A stretch of 64,000 bases of DNA from Tepidimonas charontis (GTDB lineage: Bacteria > Pseudomonadota > Gammaproteobacteria > Burkholderiales > Burkholderiaceae_C), in assembly GCF_007556685.1 (NCBI RefSeq), contig NZ_VJON01000005.1:32374-96373 (forward strand), read 5' to 3'. A program made the translations under genes and the position numbers. The notes beneath the pieces are model-generated. The model was not told the origin of the DNA, made no database searches, and was given only the letters and a program-made list of their open reading frames with translations. How positions within the stretch are numbered: position 1 is the stretch's first letter; every line of letters starts with the position of its first letter. This document shows, one piece after another, positions 36,006 to 44,991 of the stretch.

Positions 36006-36767
36006 ATGGACACACGCCCCCGTATCGCCGTCGTCACCGGCGCTGGCAGCGGCATCGGCCGCGCCTGCGCCCTGGCCCTGCTGCAAGAGGGTTGGACGGT
36101 TTGGCTGCTGGGCCGACGTGCCGACGCACTGCACGCCACCGCAGCCGCCGCCAGTCCCGCAGCGGCGACGCGTGCGCATCCGTTCGTGGCCGACGTCAGC
36201 GATCCGGCCGACGTACAACGCGCGTTTGACGCCGTGCACGCCACCCACGGCCGGCTCGATTTGCTCTTCAACAACGCCGGCGTTTTCACCCCGGCCGCGC
36301 TGCCCGACGAGGTAACGCTCGACGACTGGCAGCGCGCCGTCGCCACCAACCTCGACGGGGCTTTTTACTGTCTGCGCGCCGCCTTTGCGCTGATGCGCGC
36401 CCAAACCCCGCGTGGCGGGCGCATCATCAACAACGGCTCGATCTCGGCGCACACGCCGCGCCCGGGCTCCATCGCCTACACCGCCACCAAGCACGCCATC
36501 ACCGGGCTGACCAAAGCCGCGGCGCTGGATGGGCGCGCCTTCGACATCGCCGTCGGCCAAATCGACATCGGCAACGTCGCCAGCGACATGACGGCCGCGA
36601 TGGCTGCCGGCGTGCCGCAGGCCGACGGCAGCATTCGCCCCGAAGCGCGCATGGACATGGACGCCGTGGTGCAAACCTTCATGACCATGGTGCGCCTGCC
36701 GCTGCAGGCCAACGTCCTGTTCCTGACCGTCATGGCCACCCAGATGCCGTTCGTCGGCCGCGGCTAA
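36006..36767 (+). CDS. Short-chain dehydrogenase/reductase
   Basis: 253 codons. Classical SDR: nucleotide-binding TGAGSGIG at residues 11-18, NNAG at about 83, catalytic Ser in NNGSISAH and the YTATK pair (Tyr and Lys). Arg residues after the glycine loop (LLGRRAD) suggest NADP preference. The substrate is unknown; I see no lipid or polyketide context. Divergent from the GspE-like gene, 120 bases apart. Confidence 0.88.
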   Translation: MDTRPRIAVVTGAGSGIGRACALALLQEGWTVWLLGRRADALHATAAAASPAAATRAHPFVADVSDPADVQRAFDAVHATHGRLDLLFNNAGVFTPAALPDEVTLDDWQRAVATNLDGAFYCLRAAFALMRAQTPRGGRIINNGSISAHTPRPGSIAYTATKHAITGLTKAAALDGRAFDIAVGQIDIGNVASDMTAAMAAGVPQADGSIRPEARMDMDAVVQTFMTMVRLPLQANVLFLTVMATQMPFVGRG

Positions 36768-36808
36768 CCGGCGCGCGCGGTGCAGGGCTCCCGAGCGGCG
36801 AGCGCACA

Positions 36809-37279
36809 TCACAGCGGCAGTGCGCTGGTGCACTTGATTTCGTCCAGGCACACGCTCGAGCGCACACCATTGACGCCGGGCAACTGGGCCAGCGTTCCCA
36901 GCAAAAAATCGGACAGCGCCTTCAGATCACGCGCCACCACCTTCAGAACGTAGTCGAAGTCGCCCGTGACGGCGTAGCACTCCTGCACTTGGGCCATGGC
37001 GCGCACCTGGTCGCGAAATTTTTCCACCTCGCGGATGTGGCCGCGCTCCATCGTCACGTGGACGAAGGCCGTTACCCCCAGCCCCAGGCGCGCGGCGTCC
37101 AAGCGCGCCTCGTAGCGGCGGATGAAGCCGCGCTCCTCCAGCCGGCGGTGGCGGCGGTTGCACTGCGCCGGGGACAGATGCACGGCTTCGGCCAAGGCCT
37201 GGTTGGTGATGCGCCCGTCCTCCTGCAAACGGGCCAGGATGCGGCGGTCCACCGCGTCGATGGAAGGGCTGGGCGTCAT
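36809..37279 (-). CDS. Lrp/AsnC-family regulator beside hppD
   Basis: 156 codons. N-terminal helix-turn-helix ([42 protein letters not shown]) and a C-terminal RAM ligand-binding domain ([15 protein letters not shown]). AGGAG lies just ahead of the ATG. It is divergent from the hppD-phhB-phhA operon, and two copies of an ACGCAA/TTGCG inverted repeat lie between them. By analogy with other hppD-linked Lrp regulators it probably responds to tyrosine, phenylalanine or hydroxyphenylpyruvate. Confidence 0.9.
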   Translation of the reverse strand: MTPSPSIDAVDRRILARLQEDGRITNQALAEAVHLSPAQCNRRHRRLEERGFIRRYEARLDAARLGLGVTAFVHVTMERGHIREVEKFRDQVRAMAQVQECYAVTGDFDYVLKVVARDLKALSDFLLGTLAQLPGVNGVRSSVCLDEIKCTSALPL

Positions 37280-37321
37280 GGGGCTCTCCTGGGTCAGAAC
37301 AGTGCGGGTTTTACCCGAAAC

Positions 37322-37380
37322 ACGCAACGATTTTTCATGATTGCGGGTTTTCCGGTCGTCGAAACGCAAGCCCATTGCGT
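37322..37380. promoter_or_regulatory. Paired inverted repeats, likely Lrp-type operator for hppD
   Basis: ACGCAA (37322-37327) with TTGCG (37341-37345), and ACGCAA (37364-37369) with TTGCGT (37375-37380). The second site extends to GTCGA-AA-CGCAA and TTGCGTCGAC, nearly a full 10-bp palindrome. The left arms are 42 bp apart, four helical turns, as expected for an Lrp-type multimer binding one DNA face. They lie between the divergent regulator and hppD. Confidence 0.65.
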
Positions 37381-37431
37381 CGACACGGACATATGCTTCC
37401 GGCTTTCAATTTCAGTGCAGGAGTCGTGACC

Positions 37432-38535
37432 GTGGCCGACCTCTTCGACAACCCCATGGGGCTGTGCGGATTCGAGTTCGTCGAATTTGCCGCGCCCACC
37501 CCCAACGTGCTGGAGCCGCTGTTTCAGGCGCTGGGCTTCACCCGCATCGCGCGCCACCGTTCCAAGGATGTGGAGCTATGGCGCCAGGGGCAGATCAACT
37601 TCATCATCAACCGCGAGCCCCGCAGCCTGGCCGATTACTTTGCGCAGGAGCACGGGCCCAGCGCCTGCGGGCTGGCGTTTCGCGTGCGCGACGCGCACCG
37701 CGCCTACTACCGCGCGCTGGAGCTGGGCGCGCAACCCATCGACATCCCCACTGGCCCGATGGAGCTGCGCCTGCCGGCCATCAAAGGTATCGGCGGCGCG
37801 CCGCTGTATCTGATCGACCGCTACGAAGACGGCAAGAGCATCTACGACATCGACTTCGAATTTCTGCCCGAGTTCGAAGACCCCGCGCGACGCCACCTGG
37901 TCGGGCACGGCTTCAAAATCATCGACCACCTCACGCACAACGTCTATCGCGGACGCATGGCCTACTGGGCGCAGTGGTACGAGCGCCTGTTCAACTTCCG
38001 TGAAATCCGCTACTTCGACATTCAAGGCGAATACACGGGCCTCAAGAGCCGCGCGATGACCGCCCCCGACGGCCTCATCCGCATCCCGCTCAACGAAGAG
38101 GGCGGCTCCGGCGGCAACGGCCAGATCGAAGAGTTCCTGATGCAATTCAACGGCGAAGGCATCCAGCACATCGCGCTGCTCACCGACGACCTCATCCGCA
38201 GCGTGGACGCCCTACAGCTGGCCGGCGTGCCGCTGATGACGGCCCCCAACGACATCTACTACCAAATGCTGGACGAACGCCTGCCCGGCCACGGCGAGCC
38301 GGTCGGCGAGCTGCAGGCGCGTGGCATTTTGCTCGACGGCAGCACCACGCACGGGGACAAGCGATTGCTGCTGCAGATCTTCAGCCAGCCCGTGCTGGGC
38401 CCGGTGTTTTTCGAATTCATCCAGCGCAAAAACGACGAAGGCTTCGGCGAAGGCAACTTCAAGGCCCTGTTCGAAAGCCTGGAGCGCGATCAAATCCGCC
38501 GCGGCACCCTCAAAGTCGAAGCCGCGGCCGCCTGA
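37432..38535 (+). CDS. hppD: 4-Hydroxyphenylpyruvate dioxygenase
   Basis: 367 codons. Converts 4-hydroxyphenylpyruvate to homogentisate in tyrosine catabolism. Two vicinal-oxygen-chelate domains; conserved blocks include [35 protein letters not shown] and the C-terminal [21 protein letters not shown] region. The GTG at 37432 is chosen because GCAGGAG precedes it by 8 bases and it begins as [10 protein letters not shown], the family start; an upstream ATG at 37393 would add 13 unconserved residues. First gene of hppD-phhB-phhA. Confidence 0.95.
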   Translation: MADLFDNPMGLCGFEFVEFAAPTPNVLEPLFQALGFTRIARHRSKDVELWRQGQINFIINREPRSLADYFAQEHGPSACGLAFRVRDAHRAYYRALELGAQPIDIPTGPMELRLPAIKGIGGAPLYLIDRYEDGKSIYDIDFEFLPEFEDPARRHLVGHGFKIIDHLTHNVYRGRMAYWAQWYERLFNFREIRYFDIQGEYTGLKSRAMTAPDGLIRIPLNEEGGSGGNGQIEEFLMQFNGEGIQHIALLTDDLIRSVDALQLAGVPLMTAPNDIYYQMLDERLPGHGEPVGELQARGILLDGSTTHGDKRLLLQIFSQPVLGPVFFEFIQRKNDEGFGEGNFKALFESLERDQIRRGTLKVEAAAA

Positions 38536-38557
38536 CCCCACCCGAAGGACCCCTGCC

Positions 38558-38866
38558 ATGACCAAACTCGAAGGCGCTGCGCTGACATCCGCCCTGGCCC
38601 AGGTGCCTGCCTGGACCTTCGACGCCAAACGCCACGCCATTCAGCGCACGTTGCGCTTTGCGGACTTCAACGCCGCCTTCGGGTTCATGACGCGCGTGGC
38701 CCTTCAGGCCGAGCGCCGCAACCACCACCCGGAATGGTTCAACGTGTACGACCGGGTGGACATCGTCTTGACCACCCACGACGCCGGCGGCCTGACCGAG
38801 CGCGACATTGCCCTTGCGCGCTGGATCGATGCCGCCGCAGCGGCCCTGGGCGCGCGCGACGCCTGA
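38558..38866 (+). CDS. phhB: Pterin-4a-carbinolamine dehydratase
   Basis: 102 codons. Regenerates the tetrahydropterin cofactor of phenylalanine hydroxylase. Family blocks include [29 protein letters not shown] (catalytic His pair) and the C-terminal [13 protein letters not shown]. It lies 22 bases after hppD and 50 before phhA; the PhhA/PhhB/HppD trio takes phenylalanine through tyrosine to homogentisate, with a transaminase elsewhere. Confidence 0.95.
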   Translation: MTKLEGAALTSALAQVPAWTFDAKRHAIQRTLRFADFNAAFGFMTRVALQAERRNHHPEWFNVYDRVDIVLTTHDAGGLTERDIALARWIDAAAAALGARDA

Positions 38867-38916
38867 AGCGCCCCGTCCGCTGCAGCCCAGGGCATTGCCC
38901 TGCCGAGGAGACCATC

Positions 38917-39795
38917 ATGGACACCACCGCCACCGCCCTGCACGGCTGGGCGGCCGGTGAGGCTGGCCGCCCAGCCAGCCCCGACTGGACCATCCCACAA
39001 AACTGGGCCGCCTACACCCCGCAGGAACACGCCACCTGGGCCACGCTCTACCGCCGCCAGATGGCCTTGCTGCCCGGGCGCGCCTGCGACGCCTTCGTCG
39101 ACGGCATGCGCCGCCTGCCCATCGAGCCCGACCGCATCCCGGACTTCGAGCGCCTGTCCGAGGTGCTGATGCGCCACACCGGCTGGCAGGTGGTCGCCGT
39201 GCCGGGGCTGGTGCCGGACGACGTCTTTTTCGAGCACCTGGCCCACCGGCGCTTTCCCGCCGGGCAGTTCATCCGCCGCGCCGACCAGTTGGACTATCTC
39301 CAGGAGCCCGACGTCTTCCACGACGTGTTTGGCCATGTGCCGATGCTGATGCACCCGGTCATGGCCGACTTCATCCAGGCCTACGGGCACGGCGGCCTGC
39401 GGGCGCAGCGCCTAGGGGCGCTGGAGATGCTGGCGCGCGTGTACTGGTACACGGTGGAGTTTGGCCTGGTGCGCGAGGCCGGCGCGCTGCGCATCTACGG
39501 CGCAGGCATCGTGTCCTCCGCATCCGAAAGCCGCTTTTGCCTGGAATCCCCCTCACCCCACCGCCTGGGCTTCGATCTGGCGCGGGTGATGCGCACCCGC
39601 TACCGCATCGACGACTTTCAGCAAACCTACTTCGTGCTCGACCGGCTGGAGGACCTGCTGCGCCTGGCCGAGATCGACTTCGCGCCGCTGTACGAACAGG
39701 TGGGCCGGCTGGACACCCTGCCGGCCGACGCGGTGCTGCCCACCGACGCGGTGATCAGCCGGGGGGATGGCAGATACCACCAGCAGCGGGTTTGA
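38917..39795 (+). CDS. phhA: Phenylalanine 4-monooxygenase
   Basis: 292 codons. Iron- and tetrahydropterin-dependent hydroxylase that makes tyrosine from phenylalanine. Iron ligands His135 and His140 are in FHDVFGHVP, with the glutamate ligand in WYTVEFGL. Monomeric bacterial type without regulatory domain. GAGGAG lies 6 bases before the ATG. Convergent with the porin gene downstream. Confidence 0.97.
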   Translation: MDTTATALHGWAAGEAGRPASPDWTIPQNWAAYTPQEHATWATLYRRQMALLPGRACDAFVDGMRRLPIEPDRIPDFERLSEVLMRHTGWQVVAVPGLVPDDVFFEHLAHRRFPAGQFIRRADQLDYLQEPDVFHDVFGHVPMLMHPVMADFIQAYGHGGLRAQRLGALEMLARVYWYTVEFGLVREAGALRIYGAGIVSSASESRFCLESPSPHRLGFDLARVMRTRYRIDDFQQTYFVLDRLEDLLRLAEIDFAPLYEQVGRLDTLPADAVLPTDAVISRGDGRYHQQRV

Positions 39796-39854
39796 CACTT
39801 ACGTCTTTCTGGCACGCGCCCCCCCCCGCGAGGCGCGTATTTCCAGCGCACATG

Positions 39855-39884
39855 CAAAAAAGCCGCCAGAAAATTCTGGCGGCT
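39855..39884 (-). terminator. Intrinsic terminator of porin gene 1
   Basis: A perfect 11-bp stem AGCCGCCAGAA/TTCTGGCGGCT with a 2-base nominal loop is followed on the minus strand by six T. It lies 40 bases past the porin stop; the plus strand has no T-run, so phhA gains little from it. Confidence 0.88.
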
Positions 39885-39924
39885 GGATGCTCTGACGGGG
39901 TCAGCGGCCTGACGGCCGCACGAA

Positions 39925-40851
39925 TCAGAACGTGTGCTTCAGGCCGATGCCAAAGCGGCTGTCCGGCGCACCGGCGCGGCCGTTGACGGCAGCGGCGTTG
40001 GCGTCAAAGAAGCCGGCGTACGCCGTGGTCCGCTTGGACAGAGCGTAGGCAGCCGCCACGCTCCAGCCACGCTCGGCCTTGCCGCCGTCTTTCTTGCTCT
40101 GCGCGTAGCCAACCGACACGACCAGGTTGGTCGCGACCGGCACGTCGGCGCCGACCGACCACTCATCCACATCCTCGTTCTTGACGCGGCCGTAGGTGCC
40201 CAGCAGCTTGGCCACGCCCAGGTCGTAGGACGCGCCGATGCGGGTGTACTTCTCGTTGTTCGGCTCGTCATCCTGATAACCCAGCGCGACGAACAGCGGG
40301 CCACCTTCGTACTTGACGTGGAAGGCCGAGACACGGCTGTTGGCCTTACCTTCGCGCAGGTTGGTGCTGACCGCACCGCTGAAACCGCCAAACGACGGCG
40401 TGGCATAGTAAATGCCGTTGTTGGGGTTATAGGTGTAGCCGTACTGGCTTTGGAAAATCAACCACACCGGACTCAAAACGATGGCGTTGAACGCCGCGTC
40501 GGTGGCGCCACTGATGTCGTCGTACGCCGTCCAGATCTTGCCCAGCTTGATCTCGCCGAAGCCACCCGACAGGCTCAGGTAGGTTTGACGGTCAAAGCCA
40601 GGGCCGGCAGCGCCGTTGTCGAGGGCAATCGCTTGCTCGTACAGGAAGCCGGCCTTCAGACCGCCACCCAGATCTTCCTCGCCCTTGATGCCCCAATGGC
40701 TGAAGGAAACACCGTCGCTCTTCAGCTTGGTGGGTTGGCCCTTGTCTTTGTGAATCACCATGTCAGCCACGCCATACAGCGTTACCGACGATTGGGCCAT
40801 GGCAGCCCCCGAGGCGGCCAGGACGGCCAGCGCAATCAGCGTCTTTTTCAT
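39925..40851 (-). CDS. Gram-negative porin, betaproteobacterial type (first copy)
   Basis: 308 codons. Signal peptide MKKTLIALAVLAASGAAMA, then the mature start QSSVTLYGVADMVI, the LGGGLKAGF turn, GGFGEIKLGK and the C-terminal SRFGIGLKHTF with the terminal Phe that targets outer-membrane proteins to the Bam machinery. Trimeric 16-strand general porin by family. Tandem with a second porin gene upstream, with its own terminator between them, so each is a single-gene transcript. Confidence 0.93.
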   Translation of the reverse strand: MKKTLIALAVLAASGAAMAQSSVTLYGVADMVIHKDKGQPTKLKSDGVSFSHWGIKGEEDLGGGLKAGFLYEQAIALDNGAAGPGFDRQTYLSLSGGFGEIKLGKIWTAYDDISGATDAAFNAIVLSPVWLIFQSQYGYTYNPNNGIYYATPSFGGFSGAVSTNLREGKANSRVSAFHVKYEGGPLFVALGYQDDEPNNEKYTRIGASYDLGVAKLLGTYGRVKNEDVDEWSVGADVPVATNLVVSVGYAQSKKDGGKAERGWSVAAAYALSKRTTAYAGFFDANAAAVNGRAGAPDSRFGIGLKHTF

Positions 40852-41031
40852 GAGGTTCACCTTTCGACGGGTTGAGGGTGTTCGCCGCTTTCCGCGAGGA
40901 CTGCGGCACACGAGCCAATGGTAGTGGCATTTTCTTGACGATCAGGGTTTTCCCCCATTTTGGGCACCCCAATCGTTGCAGATGCGCAACACGCCCGGTC
41001 CTCAGACACCCCACCTCACGCCCCGCTCCAA

Positions 41032-41060
41032 CAAAAAACCCGCTGCCGAAGCAGCGGGTT
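41032..41060 (-). terminator. Intrinsic terminator of porin gene 2
   Basis: AACCCGCTGC/GCAGCGGGTT stem with a 4-base loop (41039-41060 or so), followed on the minus strand by a run of six T. It lies about 25 bases past the second porin stop. Confidence 0.88.
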
Positions 41061-41084
41061 TCTCAGCCGTCAGACGACCGTCGA

Positions 41085-42059
41085 TCAGAAGTTGTGGCGG
41101 ATGCCCAGACCGAAGCCGCCAACATCCTTGCGGGCCGTGGCCGCTTTAAAGGCGCCATCCTTCTTCTTGCCGTCACGCAGGTAAGCGGCGTAAGCGAAGG
41201 TGCGCTTGGACAGCGGGTACTTGGCTTCCAACACGAAGTCGGTGTCCTTGGCCTTCGTGTCGCGGACGAAGTCAGCCGTCAGCGTGACCGTACCGACGGT
41301 GGTGCTGCCACCGATCGCAAAGCCCTTCGCAGCACCCGCTGGATCGATCCACGCACCGGCCAGCTTGAAGCCGCCGAAGTCGTAGCTCGCACCCAGGTGC
41401 TTGTTGTTGCCCGTGCGGCCGGCGTTGTTGTTGTAGTTGAAGGCCACAGACAGCGGGCCTTGCGCGTAGCGCAGCGACAGGTCGTTGCTGGCCTTGGTGC
41501 CATTATCACCCTTCAAGCGGTGACCGAACTGGGCCACGAAGCCGCTCATGTTGGGCGACGTGTACATGATCATGTCGCTGGTGCGGACGCCAGCCAGCAC
41601 GGCGCCAAACTGGCTCGACACGGCCGAGTAGTTGGCCGCGCCGGTCAGTTCCCAAGCCGCGGCGGTGTGGAACGCCGGGTTCAGACGACGACCCAGGCTC
41701 AGCTCGCCGAAGCCGCCAGACAGCGTCATGTAAGCAGCGCGGTCGAAGTAATTTCCATTTTTAGGATTAGGAGGATTATTAGGAACAGTGCTTTCTTTGA
41801 CCGCACCGTCGTCCAGCCACACCTGCGCCTCAAAGTTGAAACCGGCCTTCAGGCCGCCACCCAGATCTTCCGTGCCACGAATGCCCCAACGGGAACCGGT
41901 GTTGTTCATCGTGCCTGAGCTGTCCAGCTTCAGCTTGGTACCCGTGGCATTGGTGTCAGTGATGCCGATGTCTGCAACACCGTACAGGGTGACGGACGAT
42001 TGGGCCATGGCCGCACCGGTGGCCGCAACGGCGGCCAGGGCGATCAACGTCTTTTTCAT
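41085..42059 (-). CDS. Gram-negative porin, betaproteobacterial type (second copy)
   Basis: 324 codons. Nearly the same signal peptide as the first copy (MKKTLIALAAVAATGAAMA) and mature start QSSVTLYGVADIGI, with LGGGLKAGFNF, GGFGELSLGRR and a C-terminal GGFGLGIRHNF ending in Phe. Loop regions differ strongly from the first copy, so pore selectivity probably differs. GGAGAG lies 6 bases before the ATG. A 6-bp inverted repeat CCGTAT/ATACGG is found 78 bases upstream of the start. Confidence 0.93.
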   Translation of the reverse strand: MKKTLIALAAVAATGAAMAQSSVTLYGVADIGITDTNATGTKLKLDSSGTMNNTGSRWGIRGTEDLGGGLKAGFNFEAQVWLDDGAVKESTVPNNPPNPKNGNYFDRAAYMTLSGGFGELSLGRRLNPAFHTAAAWELTGAANYSAVSSQFGAVLAGVRTSDMIMYTSPNMSGFVAQFGHRLKGDNGTKASNDLSLRYAQGPLSVAFNYNNNAGRTGNNKHLGASYDFGGFKLAGAWIDPAGAAKGFAIGGSTTVGTVTLTADFVRDTKAKDTDFVLEAKYPLSKRTFAYAAYLRDGKKKDGAFKAATARKDVGGFGLGIRHNF

Positions 42060-42136
42060 TCGATCTCTCCAAGAGTTGTCCAGAGTGGGAAACGGGGGCC
42101 GGGGTCTGCCCGACCGGCCTCCGCGTGGAGGCTAGA

Positions 42137-42156
42137 CCGTATTTCACCAGATACGG
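42137..42156. promoter_or_regulatory. Inverted repeat upstream of porin 2
   Basis: CCGTAT and ATACGG (6-bp arms, 8-base gap) in the gap between xth and the porin start. Could be a regulator site or a stem in the porin 5' leader; no T-run follows. Confidence 0.3.
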
Positions 42157-42222
42157 AGCGGGTTTCGGCTAGGGTTGCCCCCAATGCCGACCAAACTGTC
42201 GCTTTCGCGCAACAAGCAGGCC

Positions 42223-43014
42223 TCACAACCCCATTTCGTAGCGGACGGTCAAGGGCGCGTGGTCGCTGAAGCGCTGCGCCTTGTACACCGACGCGCTGCG
42301 CGCCACCGCCGCCAGCGCCGGGGTGGCGAGCTGGTAGTCGATGCGCCAGCCCACATTTTTGGCCCACGCCTGGCCGCGCTGGCTCCACCAAGTGTACCCG
42401 TCCCCCTCGGCGTCCGGGTACAGGCGGCGGTACACGTCCACCCACGCGCCGCCTCCGAGCAGTTGGGTCATCCAGGCGCGCTCCTCGGGCAAAAAGCCGC
42501 TGTTCCTCTGGTTGCTGCGCCAGTTTTTCAGATCTTTTTCGGTGTGGGCGATGTTGATGTCGCCGCAGACCAGGCATTCACGCTCGGCCGCCAGGCGCGC
42601 CAGCTGTGGCGTGATCTCATCCAAAAAACGAAACTTGGCCTGCTGGCGCTCGTCGCTCGACGATCCACTGGGGAAATAGACACTGACGACGCTCAAGCGC
42701 CGCGCGGGGGTGTCGAAGCGCAGCTCCAGGTAGCGACCCTCGGCGTCGAACTCGGGCACGCCGATGCCGATGACGACGTCGCTGGGTTCGTACCGGCTAT
42801 AGATTCCAACGCCCGAGTAGCCTTTCTTGACGGCGCAGTGAAAATACCCTCGCAGACCCGCCAGGGTGTCGAAACGGCCGGCCATGTCGGGGGGCTGGGC
42901 CTTGAGCTCCTGCACGCACAGCAGGTCCGGCGCCGTGGCGGCGACCCAGTCCTCCAGCCCCTTGCTGGCGGCAGAGCGGATTCCGTTGAGGTTGAGGGTG
43001 GTGACGGTCAGCAT
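42223..43014 (-). CDS. xth: Exodeoxyribonuclease III
   Basis: 263 codons. AP endonuclease and 3' exonuclease of the exonuclease III family: LNLNGIRSA, CVQELKAQ, GYSGVGIYSR, GDINIAHTEKDL, RIDYQLAT and the final SDHAPLTVRYE. The catalytic Asp/His pair is present. ATG 43014 is chosen; the longer open frame upstream runs into the IS256 element, whose left end is only 27 bases away, so the native promoter has probably been displaced. Confidence 0.93.
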   Translation of the reverse strand: MLTVTTLNLNGIRSAASKGLEDWVAATAPDLLCVQELKAQPPDMAGRFDTLAGLRGYFHCAVKKGYSGVGIYSRYEPSDVVIGIGVPEFDAEGRYLELRFDTPARRLSVVSVYFPSGSSSDERQQAKFRFLDEITPQLARLAAERECLVCGDINIAHTEKDLKNWRSNQRNSGFLPEERAWMTQLLGGGAWVDVYRRLYPDAEGDGYTWWSQRGQAWAKNVGWRIDYQLATPALAAVARSASVYKAQRFSDHAPLTVRYEMGL

Positions 43015-43041
43015 GGGCGCGATGGCGTGCAACGAGGGCCG

Positions 43042-44293
43042 GTCTGAATTTTTGTGTGCGAGGCGGTTTTCTGAATCAGCCTTTGTGCCGCTCAGCGCGG
43101 CGTGAGGATGAAGCGGTCTCCGTACAGTATCGCAAACTGGTTCATTGCCGATTTCCACTCCCTGCTCGAGCGCTTCCAGTCGGCGGTGATATTGCGCAGG
43201 GCCAGCCAGATCAGCTTGGTGGCGGCCTCGTCGCTCGGGAAATGCCCGCGGCTCTTGATGATCTTGCGCAGCCGCGAATGCACGCTCTCGATGGCGTTGG
43301 TGGTGTAGATGATCCGCCGCACCTCGGGCGGAAAGGCGAAGAACGGGATCACCCGGCCCCAGGCCCGCCGCCAGGCCGCCACGACGGTCGGGAAGTGCTG
43401 GCCCCAAGGGCCTGCCTCGAACGCGTCCAGCTCAGCTTCCGCAGCCTCCGCGCTGGGCGCGGTGTAGACGGGCTTGATGGCCGCCGCCAGCGCCTTGCGG
43501 TCCTTCCAGCTCGCGTAATCGAGACTGTTGCGGATCAGGTGCACGATGCAGGTCTGCAGCGTCGTGGCCGGAAACACCGCCTCCAGTGCCTCCGGCAGGC
43601 CCTTCAGGCCGTCGGCCACGCCGATCAGGATGTCCTGCGTGCCGTCGGGCAGCACGCCCAAGGCCAGGTACACCGCCTTGTTGCGCACCACGCCGTCCTC
43701 GCGGATCTTCACCCGCAGGGGGTCGAAGAACACCACCGGGTACATCGGCTCCAGCGGCCGCGCCTGCCAAGCGCCCACCTCGGCCATCACCGCGTCGGTG
43801 ACGGCGCTGATGAACTCCGGTGACACCTCGATGGCGTACATCTCGGCCAGATGGCCCTGAATCTCGCGCACCGACATGCCGCGGGCATACATCGAGATGA
43901 TCCGGTCGTCGAAGCCGGCGAAACGCCGCTCGTGCTTCGGGATCAGCTGCGGTTCGAAGCTGCCGGCCCGGTCGCGGGGCACCTCGATCCGCAGCGGCCC
44001 GTCGTCGGTCAGCACGGTCTTGCCGCTGCGGCCGTTGCGATGGTTCCCGCGGCCGCCCTCGGGGCTGGCCAGGTGCATGCCGAGCTCGGCGCCCAGGGCA
44101 CGCTCGATCACAACCTTCTTCAACTTCTGGAACACGGCCTCGACGCCGGCAGCGTCCATCGGGCCGGGGATCAGCTTCTCAAGAAGCTCGTCGGGGAGGA
44201 TGGCGTCCGGCTTCGCGACAGCGGGGTTCTTCTTGCGTGGTGTGGGGGCTCCTGGAAGTCGTCATGGTAGGCCCCCCACACAAAAATCCTGAC
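43042..44293 (-). mobile_element. IS256-family insertion sequence
   Basis: About 1.25 kb. Imperfect inverted ends: reading inward, GTCTGAATTTTTGTGTG at the left (43042-43058) and GTCAGGATTTTTGTGTG at the right (44293-44277), 15 of 17 identical. The single transposase gene nearly fills it. The flanking 8-9 bases are not a direct repeat, so no target duplication is visible. The ends are estimated and may extend a few bases. Confidence 0.8.
43092..44265 (-). pseudogene. IS256-family (Mutator-like) transposase, N-terminal frameshift
   Basis: The main frame (43092-44159) carries the DDE-type transposase: PEFISAVTDAVMAEVGAW, VVFFDPLRVKIREDGVV, CIVHLIRNSLDYA and IIYTTNAIESVHSRLRK. A natural ATG at 44265 starts MTTSRSP but is out of frame; skipping one C in the C5 run at 44244-44248 joins it to TPRKKNPAVAKPDAILPDEL and then to the main frame, matching the usual N-terminus. 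So a single-base insertion, or programmed slippage, separates start and body. Without it only an internal ATG at 44159 remains. Confidence 0.75.
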
Positions 44294-44339
44294 ACCCTCG
44301 CCACCGCAGGAGCACGCTGTAGCCCCGCTGCACACGGAC

Positions 44340-44691
44340 TCACTGGATTGCGGCGTCATCGTTGGGCCAATGCCTCGACAGATCCCTGCTGTCGTGAAGT
44401 AGGCGCAGCACCTCGATGACTCGCCCCGGAGCAACTCGGAACATGACGAAGTGACGGCCCTTTCTGCCCTGCCGCGCCACATGCAGGGTGCGAATGCCGG
44501 GCCCGATGTCGTCCCTCGCTTTGGCCCCCCAGGATGTCGGGTCCCTCGTGCAAGGCCTCGATGGCTTGTGTCACGGTCTCGATGTAGAACGCGGCCTGCG
44601 GGGAACCGAAGTGCTCCGTCGTCCACGCTGCAATGTCGAGCAGATCGGCCTCAGCAATGGCGGCCAGGCGAACGCGCCACGGCTCGCTCAT
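44340..44691 (-). pseudogene. parE: ParE/RelE-type toxin, frameshifted
   Basis: Starts MSEPWRVRLAAIAEADLLD and continues as ParE through EALHEGPDILG. A run of six C (plus strand 44525-44530) then shifts the frame; with five, the protein continues AKARDDIGPGIRTLHVARQG through VMFRVAPGRVIEVLRLLHDS to a stop at 44340, full ParE length. As written the toxin loses its C-terminal half. Its ATG overlaps the parD stop (ATGA). ParE-type toxins block DNA gyrase; some RelE relatives cut mRNA. Confidence 0.8.
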
Positions 44692-44981
44692 GCTTGGACG
44701 AGCGTTTGGGCTGTCAAAGCCTTCAGGTGAGCGCGCAAGGATTCCCGGGTATCGAACGTCTTGTAGCGACCCGCCTCGACATCGGCGATGCCCGCCTTGG
44801 CGGCGGTGCGCAGCGCTTCGAGGCGGCTGGCGTCCTCGGCCTCGCGTTGTTCGACGAGACGCAAGCCCTCGCGCAGCACTTCGCTGGCATTCTGGTAGCG
44901 GCCGCAGGCGACCAAATGCTCTACCAGCGCGGCCTGGTGATCGGTAAGGACAACATTGCGCGTCGGCAAGGCGATCTTCAT
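44688..44981 (-). CDS. parD: ParD-type antitoxin (ribbon-helix-helix)
   Basis: 97 codons. Short ribbon-helix-helix N-terminus (MKIALPTRNVVLTDHQAALVEHLV), then NASEVLREGLRLVEQREAED, the hallmark of ParD antitoxins, and a C-terminal segment that would wrap the toxin. Ends in an ATGA overlap with parE, the normal arrangement. A perfect palindrome 10 bases upstream of the start is the likely autorepression site. The gene is intact while its toxin is frameshifted. Confidence 0.87.
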   Translation of the reverse strand: MKIALPTRNVVLTDHQAALVEHLVACGRYQNASEVLREGLRLVEQREAEDASRLEALRTAAKAGIADVEAGRYKTFDTRESLRAHLKALTAQTLVQA

Positions 44982-44991
44982 ACAGGAAAGA

